64,000 nt of DNA from Providencia stuartii (lineage in GTDB: Bacteria > Pseudomonadota > Gammaproteobacteria > Enterobacterales > Enterobacteriaceae), in assembly GCA_900455155.1 (NCBI GenBank), contig UGUC01000002.1, positions 372,001 through 436,000 of the forward strand. The letters run 5' to 3'. Positions 42,331 through 52,529 of the stretch are shown here, in pieces. A program made the position numbers and the translations under genes. Within the stretch, counting starts at the first letter, position 1. Each line of letters starts with the position of its first letter. The notes under the pieces were generated by a model. It saw nothing but the letters and a program-made list of their open reading frames with translations. It was not told where the DNA came from and made no database searches.

Positions 42331-43807
42331 TCATTTTGGCGGCTGTTGCCCAGTTGATGACTTGCCTGCAAGTTGTTTATCCCGCTCAAACGCCAATTCA
42401 CTAATACGTTTAGCCATGCCTTTAAAAATAAATAGATGGGCAGGCATCATGGCAAACCAATAGAGCAACCCACTAAATCCTGCGGGGTGCCACCATGCAC
42501 GTACATCAATTGAACGGCGGCTACCGCTATCGTGAATGGTGAAAGTCAGGCGGCCTAGCCCAGGCGCTTTCATCCCAAAGAGCAGGCTAAGCTGTTTATT
42601 AGGCTCCAAATTAATGACGCGCCAACCATCAATTTCATCACCTAATTGCAGCTCTTCACGAGCGGGGCGACCATATTTCACTTTGTTTAACATCATGTCA
42701 TCCATAATGGCACGGGTTTTCCAAAGTGCGTTGGCATAAAAATAGCCGTTTTTACCCCCCGATTTGCTGCACAACATGCCATAGCGACTCTGTACTTGCC
42801 GAAGTGCCGAGTGTGGCACCGGCCTGTTTAGGGTAAAAACCATAACCCGGTCGCCAGCGTTTTTTGACTTCAGGATCATAACCCCAATCTGCATTGTCGA
42901 TAGCATCGGCTTCTTGAGCTAAGGTAGTTTTGACCGCCTCATCAAATGAAACCAACGTTTGTGGGATCAGTTCGCGTAAGGCTTTATCGTCGGCAGGCAG
43001 GTCATGCTGCAATCCTTGGATCAACTCTTTAGCAATTGCCGGAGGAACTGAGGTGATCAAACTGATGAAGTGGACGGAGATCATGCTAATAGGAATAGGG
43101 ATAGGGATCAGCAATCTACGCTTACCGCTGATTTTTATAAAGCGCTTGAATAGCTCTTGGTAGCTCATGTACTCAGGGCCACCCGCATCGTAAATTTTAC
43201 TTTCAGTCACGGGGCGTTTTGCTAATTCAGTTAAGTAATGCAGTATGTTACTCAGCGCAATAGGTGAAGACTTTGAACGTACCCAACGCGGAGGGGTTAA
43301 GATAGCGAGGTTGTAAACCATATCACGCATGATCTCAAAAGCCGCCGATCCTGAGCCAACGATGATTGCTGAGCGGATCTCTGTGACTGGCACCTGACTC
43401 TCACGTAAGATCTCCCCTGTTAATCGACGAGAGATCAAATGTTGAGAATAGCTGTGACCATGTTGTAGTGAACTGAGATAAATAACATGCTTAACATTCG
43501 ATTGATCAAGTGCTTGCTGAACATGGCGAGCCGCCGTGCGCTCACGTTCAATCAGGTTGGCATGATCAGCCATGCTATGAACGAGGAAATAGACAATATC
43601 GATCTCCTTCATCACGTCTTTGAGTGTTTCAGGGTCTTGCAGATCAACATAAACACATTGTGTATCTTGCCAGCCTTGTGAGAGCATCCAATCCACCCGC
43701 CTAGCAGCGGCTGTCACTTGATAGCCTTGCTTAATTAATTCGGGAATTAAATTTTGCCCAATATAGCCACTGGCGCCCAATACTAAAACACGTTGCTTTT
43801 CGTTCAT
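42331..43807 (-). pseudogene. ybjT: NAD(P)-binding/DUF2867 protein YbjT, one-base frameshift
   Basis: Two overlapping frames make one YbjT protein. The upstream frame (from ATG 43807, AGGAA before it) has the Rossmann start RVLVLGASGYIGQNLI and runs to LWHVVQQIGG. The downstream frame continues KNGYFYANALWKTRA, LEPNKQLSLLFGMKAPGLGR and AHLFIFKGMAKRI to 42331. The frame changes in a run of six C at 42755-42760 (G on the coding strand) where five give IGGKNGYFY. Total length is 3n+1; the repaired protein has 491 residues (E. coli 476). A real mutation or a base-calling error are both possible. Confidence 0.9.
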
Positions 43808-43949
43808 CTTGGTTTCCTGTTTCACTCTCATCTGTCGCTATTGTGACTGAAATTCTACTTATGTAAAGTGCTGTTAATTATAGTCATTTTAGGACTTGCC
43901 ACTTATCTATCATGTTATAAATAAGTGGCAATCTGTGAGTGAAATATAG

Positions 43950-44849
43950 CTAAGTGAAAAATGCCATTAAGATCGGGGTAACGAGGCTGAGCACGAAACC
44001 ATGTACAATAGCGGCCGGTACGATAGAGACGCCACCACTTCGCTGGAGGACTGGGAGGGTAAAATCCATTGATGTTGAGCCGCAAATACCTAATGCGGTT
44101 GAGCGGTAGCGGTTAATAATTAAAGGGATCAACATAATCGCAGCGAGTTCACGAGCGAGGTCATTAAAGAAAGCGGCGCTCCCCATGACAGGGCCATAGG
44201 CATCGGTTAATACAATCCCTGTTAATGAGTACCAGCCAAACCCAGAGGCCAATGCTAGCCCCATTTTTACGGGTAAACCTAATAATAATGCGGCAATTGC
44301 GCCACCAGCTAGCGCGCTGATTGCCATCACAAAGGCGATTGTGGTTCCTCGGCGGTTAACTAAGATTTGTTTAATACTCATGCCACTATTGCGAAGTTGC
44401 AAGCCGACAAGAAGCAGTAACATCATTAACGCAATTTGGCTGCCTTTATCGGCATAGTGCAGGAAATCAAATCCAGTTAAGCCAACTAAGAAACCAATCA
44501 ATAGCACACCACACAGTTGCAATGATTCAAATACCATTTTTAAACGTGATGGAGGCTTTTCTTGTTTATGCTTAGGGATTTTCCAAGGATCTAACTTATC
44601 TAATAGCAGTAGTGAGATAAGGTTAAGTGAAAATATACAACCAAAGAATGTGAGTGCGTAGATTAAAATTGAAAATAGGTGAACACTTAAGTTTTCAAGT
44701 AAAGCGAGTGTAATCCCCATTAAAAAGAGAATGATATAAACCATTGAATTTAACGCTCGATGTATAATATCTAAAATCTTTTTATTTTTTATAGGGATAA
44801 GATAACCTAGCGTTAACGGTAGTAAAATAATGAGTAGTCCTGAATACAT
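43950..44849 (-). CDS. lysO: L-lysine exporter LysO
   Basis: A 299-residue membrane protein of the LysO/YbjE family (DUF340), with about eight membrane helices and conserved blocks GFGWYSLTGIVLTDAYGPVMGSAAF and FGCSTSMDFTLPVLQ-like CGSTSMDFTLPVLQRSGG. It exports lysine and thialysine in E. coli, where it has 299 residues. Here it lies between ybjT and ybjD; ltaE, poxB, hcp, hcr and aqpZ of E. coli are absent. Confidence 0.92.
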   Translation of the reverse strand: MYSGLLIILLPLTLGYLIPIKNKKILDIIHRALNSMVYIILFLMGITLALLENLSVHLFSILIYALTFFGCIFSLNLISLLLLDKLDPWKIPKHKQEKPPSRLKMVFESLQLCGVLLIGFLVGLTGFDFLHYADKGSQIALMMLLLLVGLQLRNSGMSIKQILVNRRGTTIAFVMAISALAGGAIAALLLGLPVKMGLALASGFGWYSLTGIVLTDAYGPVMGSAAFFNDLARELAAIMLIPLIINRYRSTALGICGSTSMDFTLPVLQRSGGVSIVPAAIVHGFVLSLVTPILMAFFT

Positions 44850-45246
44850 TTTGCATCCTTATAATTATCCCATTAACAAGGGGTTATATATTAATTATTA
44901 TATTTGATATTAATTTCATTTATTTGCTGTTTTATCAGTCTGGCAGATGGTTCTAAGATAGCGTCTTTTTCTCCAGTTATGGCTAAAAAATAGGATAAAA
45001 AGACTAAAAAATAAAGTTTAACTATTTTATAACACTATAAATGGAGGCTCAACTTAGTCAGCTCTATTGTTATCTGCCGTTGATACGTCGTCAAGTGGCT
45101 TTACGGACGAGCCAGCCGCGTCTGTTGCCGAAATACAACTTTAGTTATTGAGTGTAAAAATATATTTAATTTTCGAGCTGTCTTATAGTCATACCAGCAG
45201 TTAAGAGGTAAGCTCTAAAAATAGATTAATAGCAAGGAGAGGGTGT
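44850..45246. other. Intergenic region between lysO and ybjD
   Basis: About 400 bases. Most is AT-rich and should hold the lysO and ybjD promoters. A GC-richer island at about 45050-45140 lies inside a 36-codon open frame (45041-45151). Confidence 0.5.
45041..45151 (+). CDS. Possible small protein of 36 residues
   Basis: ATG at 45041 opens a frame MEAQLSQLYCYLPLIRRQ... ending in FSY and TGA. It is basic (five Arg) and sits in a GC-richer island with codon use like that of real genes. No good ribosome site precedes the ATG and I know no homologue, so chance or an RNA gene are alternatives. Confidence 0.25.
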   Translation: MEAQLSQLYCYLPLIRRQVALRTSQPRLLPKYNFSY

Positions 45247-46911
45247 ATGTATCTGGAACGAGTGGAAATCTACGGTTTTAGAGGGATTAACCGGCTCTCA
45301 TTAGCTTTAAATAATAATACGGTGTTAATTGGTGAAAACTCATGGGGAAAGTCGAGCCTTTTGGATGCACTGACGATTTTACTTTCGCCTGAACAAGAAA
45401 ATTACCAATTTAATAAGCATGATTTTCATCATCCAACAGGGGATGATGCCTCTCGATTTCGCTCATTGCAGATAGTGTTGAAATTTTGTGAAAACCGCCC
45501 AGGCCGACATCGCTCATTTCGCTTTCGTAATCTTACCTCCGTTTGGGTCGATAACGGTGATGATCTTAAGCATATCTTTTACCGCGTTAGTGCTGAACTA
45601 AAAGAAGACGGCAGCATTAGCGTTGACCGCAGTTTCCTCAATGCAGGGGGAAATAAGTTGTCATTGGATAATGTCGGTAAATATATCAAAGAAATTATTC
45701 GCTTATATCCAGTGATCCGTTTGCGTGATGCCCGTTTTTTGCGCACATTAAATACTGAGACGATTGTTGCGGGTGAAAAAGAGGTACGCGATATTTTTAA
45801 CTCGCGAATGGAAGAACTGACTCGTGCATTAATCAATAATCCGCAACGCTTGAGCGACGAGGAGTTGGTTGAAGGGGTGGATGCGATGCAGCAACTGCTC
45901 AGTCATTATTTTGCGGGGCAAAGTAACCATCTGTTTCAAGAGCATAAAGCAGCAATTAAGTTTGAACCACGCAAAAGAGGCTGGCATGCTTTAGATAATA
46001 TTAGCCGTATTATTGCAAAACCAAATCAGCGTAATATCCGTTTAATTATCTTAGGCATGTTTTCTTCTTTATTGCAGTCAAAAGGCAATATCCAACTCGA
46101 TAAATATGCACGCCCTTTGGTTATTGTAGAAGACCCCGAAACACGCCTGCATCCAATTATGTTGTCGATTGCTTGGGGCCTGCTCAATCTCTTTTCTTTA
46201 CAACGCTTGACCACAACGAACTCCGGGGAGCTTCTGTCGCAAGTGCCGATTGAAAATCTTTGCCGCTTGGTGCGCGATTCCGGCAAAGTTTCGGCTTATC
46301 GCTTAGGTGAGAATGAGCTATCTGCGGAGGAAATTCGGAAAATCTCCTTTCACATCCGCTTTAACCGGCCATCAGCGATGTTTGCGCGTTGTTGGTTATT
46401 GGTTGAAGGCGAGACTGAAATTTGGTTAATGAATGAATTAGCGCGGCAGTGTAACTATTACTTTGAAACAGAAGGCATCAAAGTGATTGAGTTTGCACAA
46501 AGCGGTCTTAAGCCTTTGTTAAAGTTTGCCAGCAAAATGGGTATAGAATGGCATACACTTGTTGATGGCGATGAGGCTGGTAAGAAGTATGCCGCCACCG
46601 CGCTGAGTTACGCTGAAAAAATGCATGACACGGAACGAGACCGATTAACCCGATTGCCGGCACCGGATATGGAGCATTTTTTATATCGCGAAGGCTTTAA
46701 ACATCTTTATCATGAGATATCAGGGATACCGGATAACGCGAAAGTTTCGACTCGACGTGTGATTATTAAAGCAATTTCCAAAACATCCAAACCTGATCTT
46801 GCTATCGCTATTGTCAATCGAGCAGCAGAATTAGGGCCAGATTCTATCCCATCACAACTCAAAAATATGTTTTCTCGGGTAGCGTGGTTAGCAAGAGGTA
46901 AAGCTTACTAA
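45247..46911 (+). CDS. ybjD: OLD-family ATPase/TOPRIM endonuclease-like protein YbjD
   Basis: A 554-residue protein: an SMC-like ATPase domain with Walker A GENSWGKSSL at residues 30-39 and VIVEDPETRLHP as Walker B, followed by a TOPRIM domain (LLVEGETEIWLMNE with the catalytic Glu, then LVDGDEAGKK). Class 1 OLD proteins are ATP-driven nucleases; YbjD itself is uncharacterised. Length equals E. coli YbjD (552). AGGAG lies upstream. Neighbours macAB are as in E. coli (ybjX missing). Confidence 0.93.
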   Translation: MYLERVEIYGFRGINRLSLALNNNTVLIGENSWGKSSLLDALTILLSPEQENYQFNKHDFHHPTGDDASRFRSLQIVLKFCENRPGRHRSFRFRNLTSVWVDNGDDLKHIFYRVSAELKEDGSISVDRSFLNAGGNKLSLDNVGKYIKEIIRLYPVIRLRDARFLRTLNTETIVAGEKEVRDIFNSRMEELTRALINNPQRLSDEELVEGVDAMQQLLSHYFAGQSNHLFQEHKAAIKFEPRKRGWHALDNISRIIAKPNQRNIRLIILGMFSSLLQSKGNIQLDKYARPLVIVEDPETRLHPIMLSIAWGLLNLFSLQRLTTTNSGELLSQVPIENLCRLVRDSGKVSAYRLGENELSAEEIRKISFHIRFNRPSAMFARCWLLVEGETEIWLMNELARQCNYYFETEGIKVIEFAQSGLKPLLKFASKMGIEWHTLVDGDEAGKKYAATALSYAEKMHDTERDRLTRLPAPDMEHFLYREGFKHLYHEISGIPDNAKVSTRRVIIKAISKTSKPDLAIAIVNRAAELGPDSIPSQLKNMFSRVAWLARGKAY

Positions 46912-46992
46912 ATTATTCACGAATGCTCGGCTAAATAGGTAAATTTTATGAGGGGGCGTAGCCCTCTCTTTATTGGTATAGGTATAGATTGA

Positions 46993-48096
46993 ATGAGAGC
47001 AAATTCACGTAAGAAGTGGCTGGTTTCTTTACTGGTTATTTTAATTGCGATTGGTATCGCATTCTTTTTTTTCACGGAAGATAAAAAAGAGGCTTTTCAA
47101 ACAGTCGCAGTGGCCCGAGGTGATCTCAATAAACAAGTTCAAGCAACAGGTAAACTGGATGCTGTGCGCAAAGTTGATGTCGGTGCGCAGGTCAGTGGGC
47201 AGCTACAAACTCTGTATGTTCAAGAGGGAGATAAAGTCAAAAAAGGTGATTTGCTGGCGGTCATTGATCCACAAAAAGCACAAAACGACGTGACAGAATC
47301 TCAAGAAACGATCCATGAGCTGGAATCACATTTGGCGTTAGCGAAAGCAGAGTTACGCTTAGCTGAAGTGACTTATCAACGCCAATTGAGTTTATCTAAG
47401 CTCCAAGCCGTCTCAAAACAAGATTTAGATAAAGCGCAAACGGATGTCGCTGTGAAAAAGGCGCAGGTGGCAACATATCAGGCGCAAATTAAGCGCAACC
47501 AAGCGACCTTAGATACGGCAAAAACAAACTTGAAATATACACAAATTACCGCGCCAATGGATGGTATTGTCACGTTTATCAAAACATTACAAGGTCAAAC
47601 AGTGATAGCGGCTCAGGAAGCGCCAACCATTTTGACATTAGCTGATTTGAATACAATGTTAGTTAAAGCTGAAGTGTCAGAGGCGGATGTTATTCATCTT
47701 AAACCGGGTCAGGCAGCGTCATTTACTGTATTGGGCGCGCCAGATAAACGCTTCTCAGGGGTGTTGAAAGATATTTTACCGACTCCTGAAAAAATCAACG
47801 ATGCTATTTTTTATTATGCACGTTTTGAAGTGCCCAACCCCCAGCATTTACTGAAATTACAAATGACGGCACAGGTCAAAATTGATCTTGAATCGCATAA
47901 AAATGTATTACTTTTACCGCTCTCTGCTTTAGGGGATGAAGTTTCCCCGCAAATTTATGAGGTAGAAGTGTTGCAGGGAGAACAGGCTGAAAAACGGCAA
48001 ATAAAAATCGGTAGCCGTAATGATGTATATGTTGAAGTCACTGATGGACTAAAAGAAGGCGAACAGGTGATCACCGGCCGTAACGCGGAGAGTTAA
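46993..48096 (+). CDS. macA: Macrolide efflux periplasmic adaptor MacA
   Basis: A 367-residue membrane fusion protein (E. coli 371) with an N-terminal membrane helix (WLVSLLVILIAIGIAFFFF), barrel-sandwich lipoyl halves (GAQVSGQLQTLYVQEGDKVKKGD and ITAPMDGIVTFI), a helical hairpin between them, and beta-barrel and membrane-proximal domains. It links MacB to TolC for export of macrolides, enterotoxin and porphyrin. macB starts one base after its stop. The ribosome site is weak. Confidence 0.95.
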   Translation: MRANSRKKWLVSLLVILIAIGIAFFFFTEDKKEAFQTVAVARGDLNKQVQATGKLDAVRKVDVGAQVSGQLQTLYVQEGDKVKKGDLLAVIDPQKAQNDVTESQETIHELESHLALAKAELRLAEVTYQRQLSLSKLQAVSKQDLDKAQTDVAVKKAQVATYQAQIKRNQATLDTAKTNLKYTQITAPMDGIVTFIKTLQGQTVIAAQEAPTILTLADLNTMLVKAEVSEADVIHLKPGQAASFTVLGAPDKRFSGVLKDILPTPEKINDAIFYYARFEVPNPQHLLKLQMTAQVKIDLESHKNVLLLPLSALGDEVSPQIYEVEVLQGEQAEKRQIKIGSRNDVYVEVTDGLKEGEQVITGRNAES

Positions 48097-48097
48097 T

Positions 48098-50041
48098 ATG
48101 TCAGCCTTATTAGAACTTAGAGGGATCACGCGACGTTATCCTGCTGGTGAAACAGAAATTACGGTATTGAAAAATATTTCATTAACTGTTGATGCTGGGG
48201 AAATGGTGGCCATTATTGGTGCATCTGGCTCGGGGAAATCAACTTTAATGAATATCATCGGCTGTTTGGATAAACCTAGCTCAGGGGAATACTTTGTTGC
48301 TCAGCAAAATATTTCCCAGCTTGATAACGATCAGCTAGCTGAGTTACGCCGTGAACACTTTGGCTTTATTTTCCAGCGCTACCATCTACTTAGCCATTTA
48401 ACGGCTGAGCAAAATGTTGAAGTTCCCGCCATTTACGCGGGGGCAGGTAAGACTCAACGCCGTAAAAAAGCCATTGAATTATTAGCGAAACTCGGGCTTG
48501 GTGAACGAACAGAATACCGACCAAGTCAGTTATCGGGAGGGCAACAACAGCGGGTAAGTATCGCGCGTGCGTTGATGAATGGTGGTCAAGTTATCCTTGC
48601 TGATGAGCCAACTGGTGCCCTTGATAGCCATTCTGGTGAAGAGGTAATGAAAATCCTCAAAGAATTATGTGCGCAGGGGCACACCGTTATTATTGTTACC
48701 CATGACCCCAAAGTCGCTCAGCAGGCTGAACGCATTATTGAAATTAAAGATGGCGAAATTATTAGTGACTCAGGCTCTGCTAAAGCTCCAAACGTACCTT
48801 CATTGGAGAAAACATCACCTAGGAAAATGTCGTTAGGGCAAATCTATGGACGGTTTAGCGAAGCACTGTTAATGGCTTGGCGCGCCATGGTGGTTAATAA
48901 AATGCGCACACTACTCACCATGTTAGGCATTATCATTGGTATTGCGTCAGTCGTCTCTATTATGGTGATCGGTGATGCCGCTCAAAGCATGGTTCTCAAT
49001 GATATAAAATCAATCGGCACGAATACCATTTCGGTTTACCCTGGGGAGGATTTTGGTAGTGATGATGCAGAGAATCGGCAATCTTTAAAGCCATCCGATG
49101 TTGACGCCATTGCCAAGCAACCTTATGTGCAAGCCGTATCGGGGGAGTTATCTAAATCAACTCGATTGCGTAAGGGGAATTTAGATGCTTCAGCCCAGTT
49201 ATTAGGGGTTGGGCGTGATTATTTTCAGGTCTACGCTGAAAAGTTTTCCGAAGGGATGAACTTTACTGCAGATATGGTAGAGCGTAGGGCGCAAGTGGTT
49301 GTGATTGATGCGAACACAAAACGTCGCTTTTTTCCTAACCAAAAGCAAGTGGTAGGGGAAACCATCTTGATTGGGAATATGCCAGCTACCGTCATTGGTG
49401 TTCTCGCGGAGCAAAAATCAATTTTTGGTTCAAGTAATTCGCTGTCAGTGTGGCTGCCGGATACGACGGTAAATAGCAAAATCTTAAATCGACCTTACTT
49501 GGATAGTATTGTCGTAAGGGTTAAAGAGGGGGTTGATGCCAAAACAGCGGAGCAACAGATCACCCGCTTATTGACATTGCGACACGGTAAGAAGGACGTT
49601 TTTACTTACAATATTGATACGCTTGTGAAAACAGCGGAGAAAACCACTCGTACCATGCAACTGTTTCTAACCTTGGTCGCTGTTATTTCGCTGGTGGTTG
49701 GTGGTATAGGCGTGATGAACATCATGTTAGTTTCCGTTACTGAGAGGACCCGAGAAATTGGTATCCGTATGGCGGTTGGTGCGCGCACAAGTGATGTGAT
49801 GCAGCAATTTTTGATTGAAGCGGTACTGGTCTGCTTGATTGGTGGGTTAATGGGGATTGGGCTTTCCTATGGCATTAGTGTCATGGCGCAAATGGCGTTG
49901 CCCGGCTGGACTTTCGTTTTTCAACCTATGGCGCTGATCAGTGCATTTATCTGTTCGACAGCAATTGGTATCATTTTTGGATTCTTACCCGCGCGAAGTG
50001 CAGCAAGATTAAACCCTATTGATGCATTAGCAAGAGAGTAG
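48098..50041 (+). CDS. macB: Macrolide export ATP-binding/permease protein MacB
   Basis: A 647-residue half-transporter (E. coli 648): N-terminal ABC domain with Walker A GASGSGKST, signature LSGGQQQR and LADEPTGALD, then a membrane helix near residue 275, a large periplasmic MacB domain, and three C-terminal FtsX-like helices with VTERTREIGIRMAVGAR. It dimerises and drives the MacAB-TolC pump. Confidence 0.97.
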   Translation: MSALLELRGITRRYPAGETEITVLKNISLTVDAGEMVAIIGASGSGKSTLMNIIGCLDKPSSGEYFVAQQNISQLDNDQLAELRREHFGFIFQRYHLLSHLTAEQNVEVPAIYAGAGKTQRRKKAIELLAKLGLGERTEYRPSQLSGGQQQRVSIARALMNGGQVILADEPTGALDSHSGEEVMKILKELCAQGHTVIIVTHDPKVAQQAERIIEIKDGEIISDSGSAKAPNVPSLEKTSPRKMSLGQIYGRFSEALLMAWRAMVVNKMRTLLTMLGIIIGIASVVSIMVIGDAAQSMVLNDIKSIGTNTISVYPGEDFGSDDAENRQSLKPSDVDAIAKQPYVQAVSGELSKSTRLRKGNLDASAQLLGVGRDYFQVYAEKFSEGMNFTADMVERRAQVVVIDANTKRRFFPNQKQVVGETILIGNMPATVIGVLAEQKSIFGSSNSLSVWLPDTTVNSKILNRPYLDSIVVRVKEGVDAKTAEQQITRLLTLRHGKKDVFTYNIDTLVKTAEKTTRTMQLFLTLVAVISLVVGGIGVMNIMLVSVTERTREIGIRMAVGARTSDVMQQFLIEAVLVCLIGGLMGIGLSYGISVMAQMALPGWTFVFQPMALISAFICSTAIGIIFGFLPARSAARLNPIDALARE

Positions 50042-50065
50042 TAAGAGATCTATCTGTATTTTTTC

Positions 50066-50094
50066 AAGTACCTCTGTAATGGTCAGAGGTACTT
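50066..50094 (+). terminator. Terminator after macB
   Basis: AAGTACCTCTG / CAGAGGTACTT with a 7-base loop, 24 bases after the macB stop; only a loose T-rich stretch follows. Confidence 0.65.
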
Positions 50095-50252
50095 CAACAT
50101 CCTTATTTTTATATCAATTTATCTCCCCAGCCTTTAGTTTTCCCGTTATAGTTATATCTACATACACAAAAAGCTATGTAAAAAGTTAAATTCTACTTGC
50201 GATTTGGTATCGAACATGGATATCATTTGTCTCGTAGAATAAATGAAACCTA

Positions 50253-50269
50253 GTTCCATAAAATGGAAC
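50253..50269. promoter_or_regulatory. Perfect palindrome, probable IclR-type operator
   Basis: GTTCCAT AAA ATGGAAC is a perfect 17-base palindrome 57 bases before the permease start. IclR regulators typically bind GTTCC/GGAAC-like palindromes, and the cassette contains an IclR gene. It would overlap or flank the cassette promoter. Confidence 0.6.
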
Positions 50270-50325
50270 AAATAAAATAAAGCCAATAAACTTAATAGCA
50301 AAGATCCACACAGCAGGAATACTAA

Positions 50326-51672
50326 ATGGCGAATAAAACAGGTGAAGATTATTCTCTGGCTCGGGTGCCCTTCAGTGCTCGCAGGCCATTCTACGAAGTT
50401 CTTATAATCCGAATTGGCTCACTAGCCTGTGTATCTCAGGTGATGTTAGGTGCAGCATTGGGTTATGGACTGACGTTTTGGCAAGCGTTTTGGGCCACAA
50501 TGTTAGGTTCAGTGATTTTACAAGTTGTTAGCTGGGCTTTAGGTGCAGCTGCGTGCCGTGAAGGAATGTCAATCAGTCTACTATCAAGGTGGTCTGGATT
50601 TGGTAAGTTAGGCTCTGCTTTAATTGGTGGCGCAATTGCGATTTCACTGATGGGCTGGTTTGGCGTACAAAATGGCTTCTTTGCGGATGGAATGTATAAA
50701 GCGACGAATGTGCTAACACCAGGGACTTGGTCGCTTATTACAGGTATCGCGGTGACGATTATTACGGTATATGGGTATCGCTTTTTATCTATTACCGCAA
50801 ATATATCAACGCCGCTATTTTTACTCGCATTAGCTTGGGCAACCTATAGCTTGCTTTCTGGGCAAGATATCGGAGCGCTTATTAATCGCACTGAACCTGC
50901 GGGGGCTTTTATGACTCTACCAGCAGCCATTACGATGGTTGCTGGTGGGTTTATTATTTCAGCTATCACAACGCCCGATATTAGTCGTTTCATGAAAAGC
51001 CCGAAAGAGGTTTTTTGGATGACCCTTATCGGGACTTTTTTTGGTGAGCTGTTAGTCAATATGATTTCAGTGTTGATGGCACTTGCCCTGCGTACCAATG
51101 AAGTCTTTGACCTAATGTTGACGTTAACTGGGTTGGTTGGAGCATCGATCGTTATCTTCTCCACTATCAAAATGAATGATATTAACCTCTACTCTTCATC
51201 ACTAGGTTTATCGACTTTATTGAATGCCATCTTCAAAAAACGGTTTGACCGTCGTTATCTAACGTGGGTTATCGGCATTTTGGGTACGATCGCCTCGATG
51301 CTCGGTATTTTAGATAATTTTGTGGGTTTTCTGATTTATTTAGGTATAGCAATCCCACCTGTGGCGGGGATCATGGTGGTTGATTATTATTTATTAAAGC
51401 GTGATCGGCGTGAGTTAGATACAACCAGAGCAGCGGGTGAACTTCCAACTCTGTGTGAGGCAGTTAATCCCATTACGTTGGTTGTTTGGGCTATTGCTGT
51501 TGTTGTCGGTTGGCTAAGCTCGGCATTAGGCCCTTGGGATACTGATTTTGGTGTGCCAGCGCTTAACTCTTTGCTAGTTAGCGGAGTCCTTTATTGGATG
51601 ATGATGCTGCTGCAAGCTCGAATAAAAGGTGTCGATACGCTGCAATTTCGTAAAGTTAACCATTTAGATTAA
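50326..51672 (+). CDS. NCS1-family permease (CodB-like)
   Basis: A 448-residue transporter with about 12 membrane helices, of the nucleobase:cation symporter-1 family, cytosine permease branch. Family features: ARVPFSARRPFYEVLIIRIGSL at the start, GWFGVQNGFFADG in helix 3, and TTPDISRFMKSPKEV in the middle. Substrate should be a small nitrogen compound such as a pyrimidine, hydantoin or related ring, judged from the amidase that follows. AGGA precedes the ATG. First gene of the inserted cassette. Confidence 0.88.
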   Translation: MANKTGEDYSLARVPFSARRPFYEVLIIRIGSLACVSQVMLGAALGYGLTFWQAFWATMLGSVILQVVSWALGAAACREGMSISLLSRWSGFGKLGSALIGGAIAISLMGWFGVQNGFFADGMYKATNVLTPGTWSLITGIAVTIITVYGYRFLSITANISTPLFLLALAWATYSLLSGQDIGALINRTEPAGAFMTLPAAITMVAGGFIISAITTPDISRFMKSPKEVFWMTLIGTFFGELLVNMISVLMALALRTNEVFDLMLTLTGLVGASIVIFSTIKMNDINLYSSSLGLSTLLNAIFKKRFDRRYLTWVIGILGTIASMLGILDNFVGFLIYLGIAIPPVAGIMVVDYYLLKRDRRELDTTRAAGELPTLCEAVNPITLVVWAIAVVVGWLSSALGPWDTDFGVPALNSLLVSGVLYWMMMLLQARIKGVDTLQFRKVNHLD

Positions 51673-51683
51673 GGATGAGAGCA

Positions 51684-52529
51684 ATGGATCATAGCAGCGT
51701 TAAAGTTGCTCTTGCGCAATTTAACTCTTTACTTGGTCAAAAGCAGCATAATTTAGAGCGGATGGCCGCATTCTGCCATCAAGCTGCGGAGCAAGGTGCC
51801 AAATTAATCTGTTTTCCTGAACTGGCTACAACAGGCTATCGAGGCGATTTGCTTGCGACCCAACTATGGGATCTCAGCGATGATGAAGGCAGCGAAACTT
51901 ATCGCTTGTTTAGCGCACTAGCGACGCAATTGGATCTCACTATTGTTAGTGGCTTTGCTGAACGTGGAAGTTACTTAGGCGAGGTTTATAACGCTGTTGG
52001 GGTGTGGAATCCAGGTTGTGAAGGTGTCAGCGGGGTCTACCGTAAGGTCCACGCATTTGGCATTGAAAAACAATGGTTTAGCAGTGGTAATAGCTATCCG
52101 GTATTTGATACTCCATTCGGTAAGATTGGTGTGATGATCTGTTACGACATGGGGTTTCCTGAGGTGGCTCGTATCTTAACCTTAAATGGTGCTGAATTGC
52201 TGCTCGTGCCTTCTGCATGGCGTATTCAAGATAAGGATATGTGGGATATCAATACCGCGTGCCGCGCTTTGGAGAATGGTAGCCACTTATTAGCAGTTAA
52301 CCGTTGGGGGAATGAGGAAGATCTTCATTTATTTGGCGGTAGTAAGATTGTAGGGCCTCGTGGGCAAGTGTTAAGTGAAGCCAGTTGTGATGGTGAAACG
52401 TTGCTCATTGGTGAGGTTGATTTTCGTGTTCAGGCTCATACGCGTTTGAACATTCCTTATTTAAGAGATAGAAAACCACAAAGCTATGAGGCGTTGGTGC
52501 AGAATTCTCAGGTTACAGGTGAGTTATGA
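51684..52529 (+). CDS. Carbon-nitrogen hydrolase (nitrilase superfamily amidase)
   Basis: A 281-residue nitrilase-superfamily protein with the Glu-Lys-Cys triad in place: FPELATTGY, YRKVHAFG and MICYDMGFPE. The family hydrolyses non-peptide C-N bonds of amides and carbamoyl compounds. ATG at 51684 is preferred (AGGA 8 bases before) to the one at 51675. The stop overlaps the IclR gene start by 4 bases. With the permease it suggests uptake and hydrolysis of one compound; which one cannot be read from the sequence. Confidence 0.88.
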   Translation: MDHSSVKVALAQFNSLLGQKQHNLERMAAFCHQAAEQGAKLICFPELATTGYRGDLLATQLWDLSDDEGSETYRLFSALATQLDLTIVSGFAERGSYLGEVYNAVGVWNPGCEGVSGVYRKVHAFGIEKQWFSSGNSYPVFDTPFGKIGVMICYDMGFPEVARILTLNGAELLLVPSAWRIQDKDMWDINTACRALENGSHLLAVNRWGNEEDLHLFGGSKIVGPRGQVLSEASCDGETLLIGEVDFRVQAHTRLNIPYLRDRKPQSYEALVQNSQVTGEL

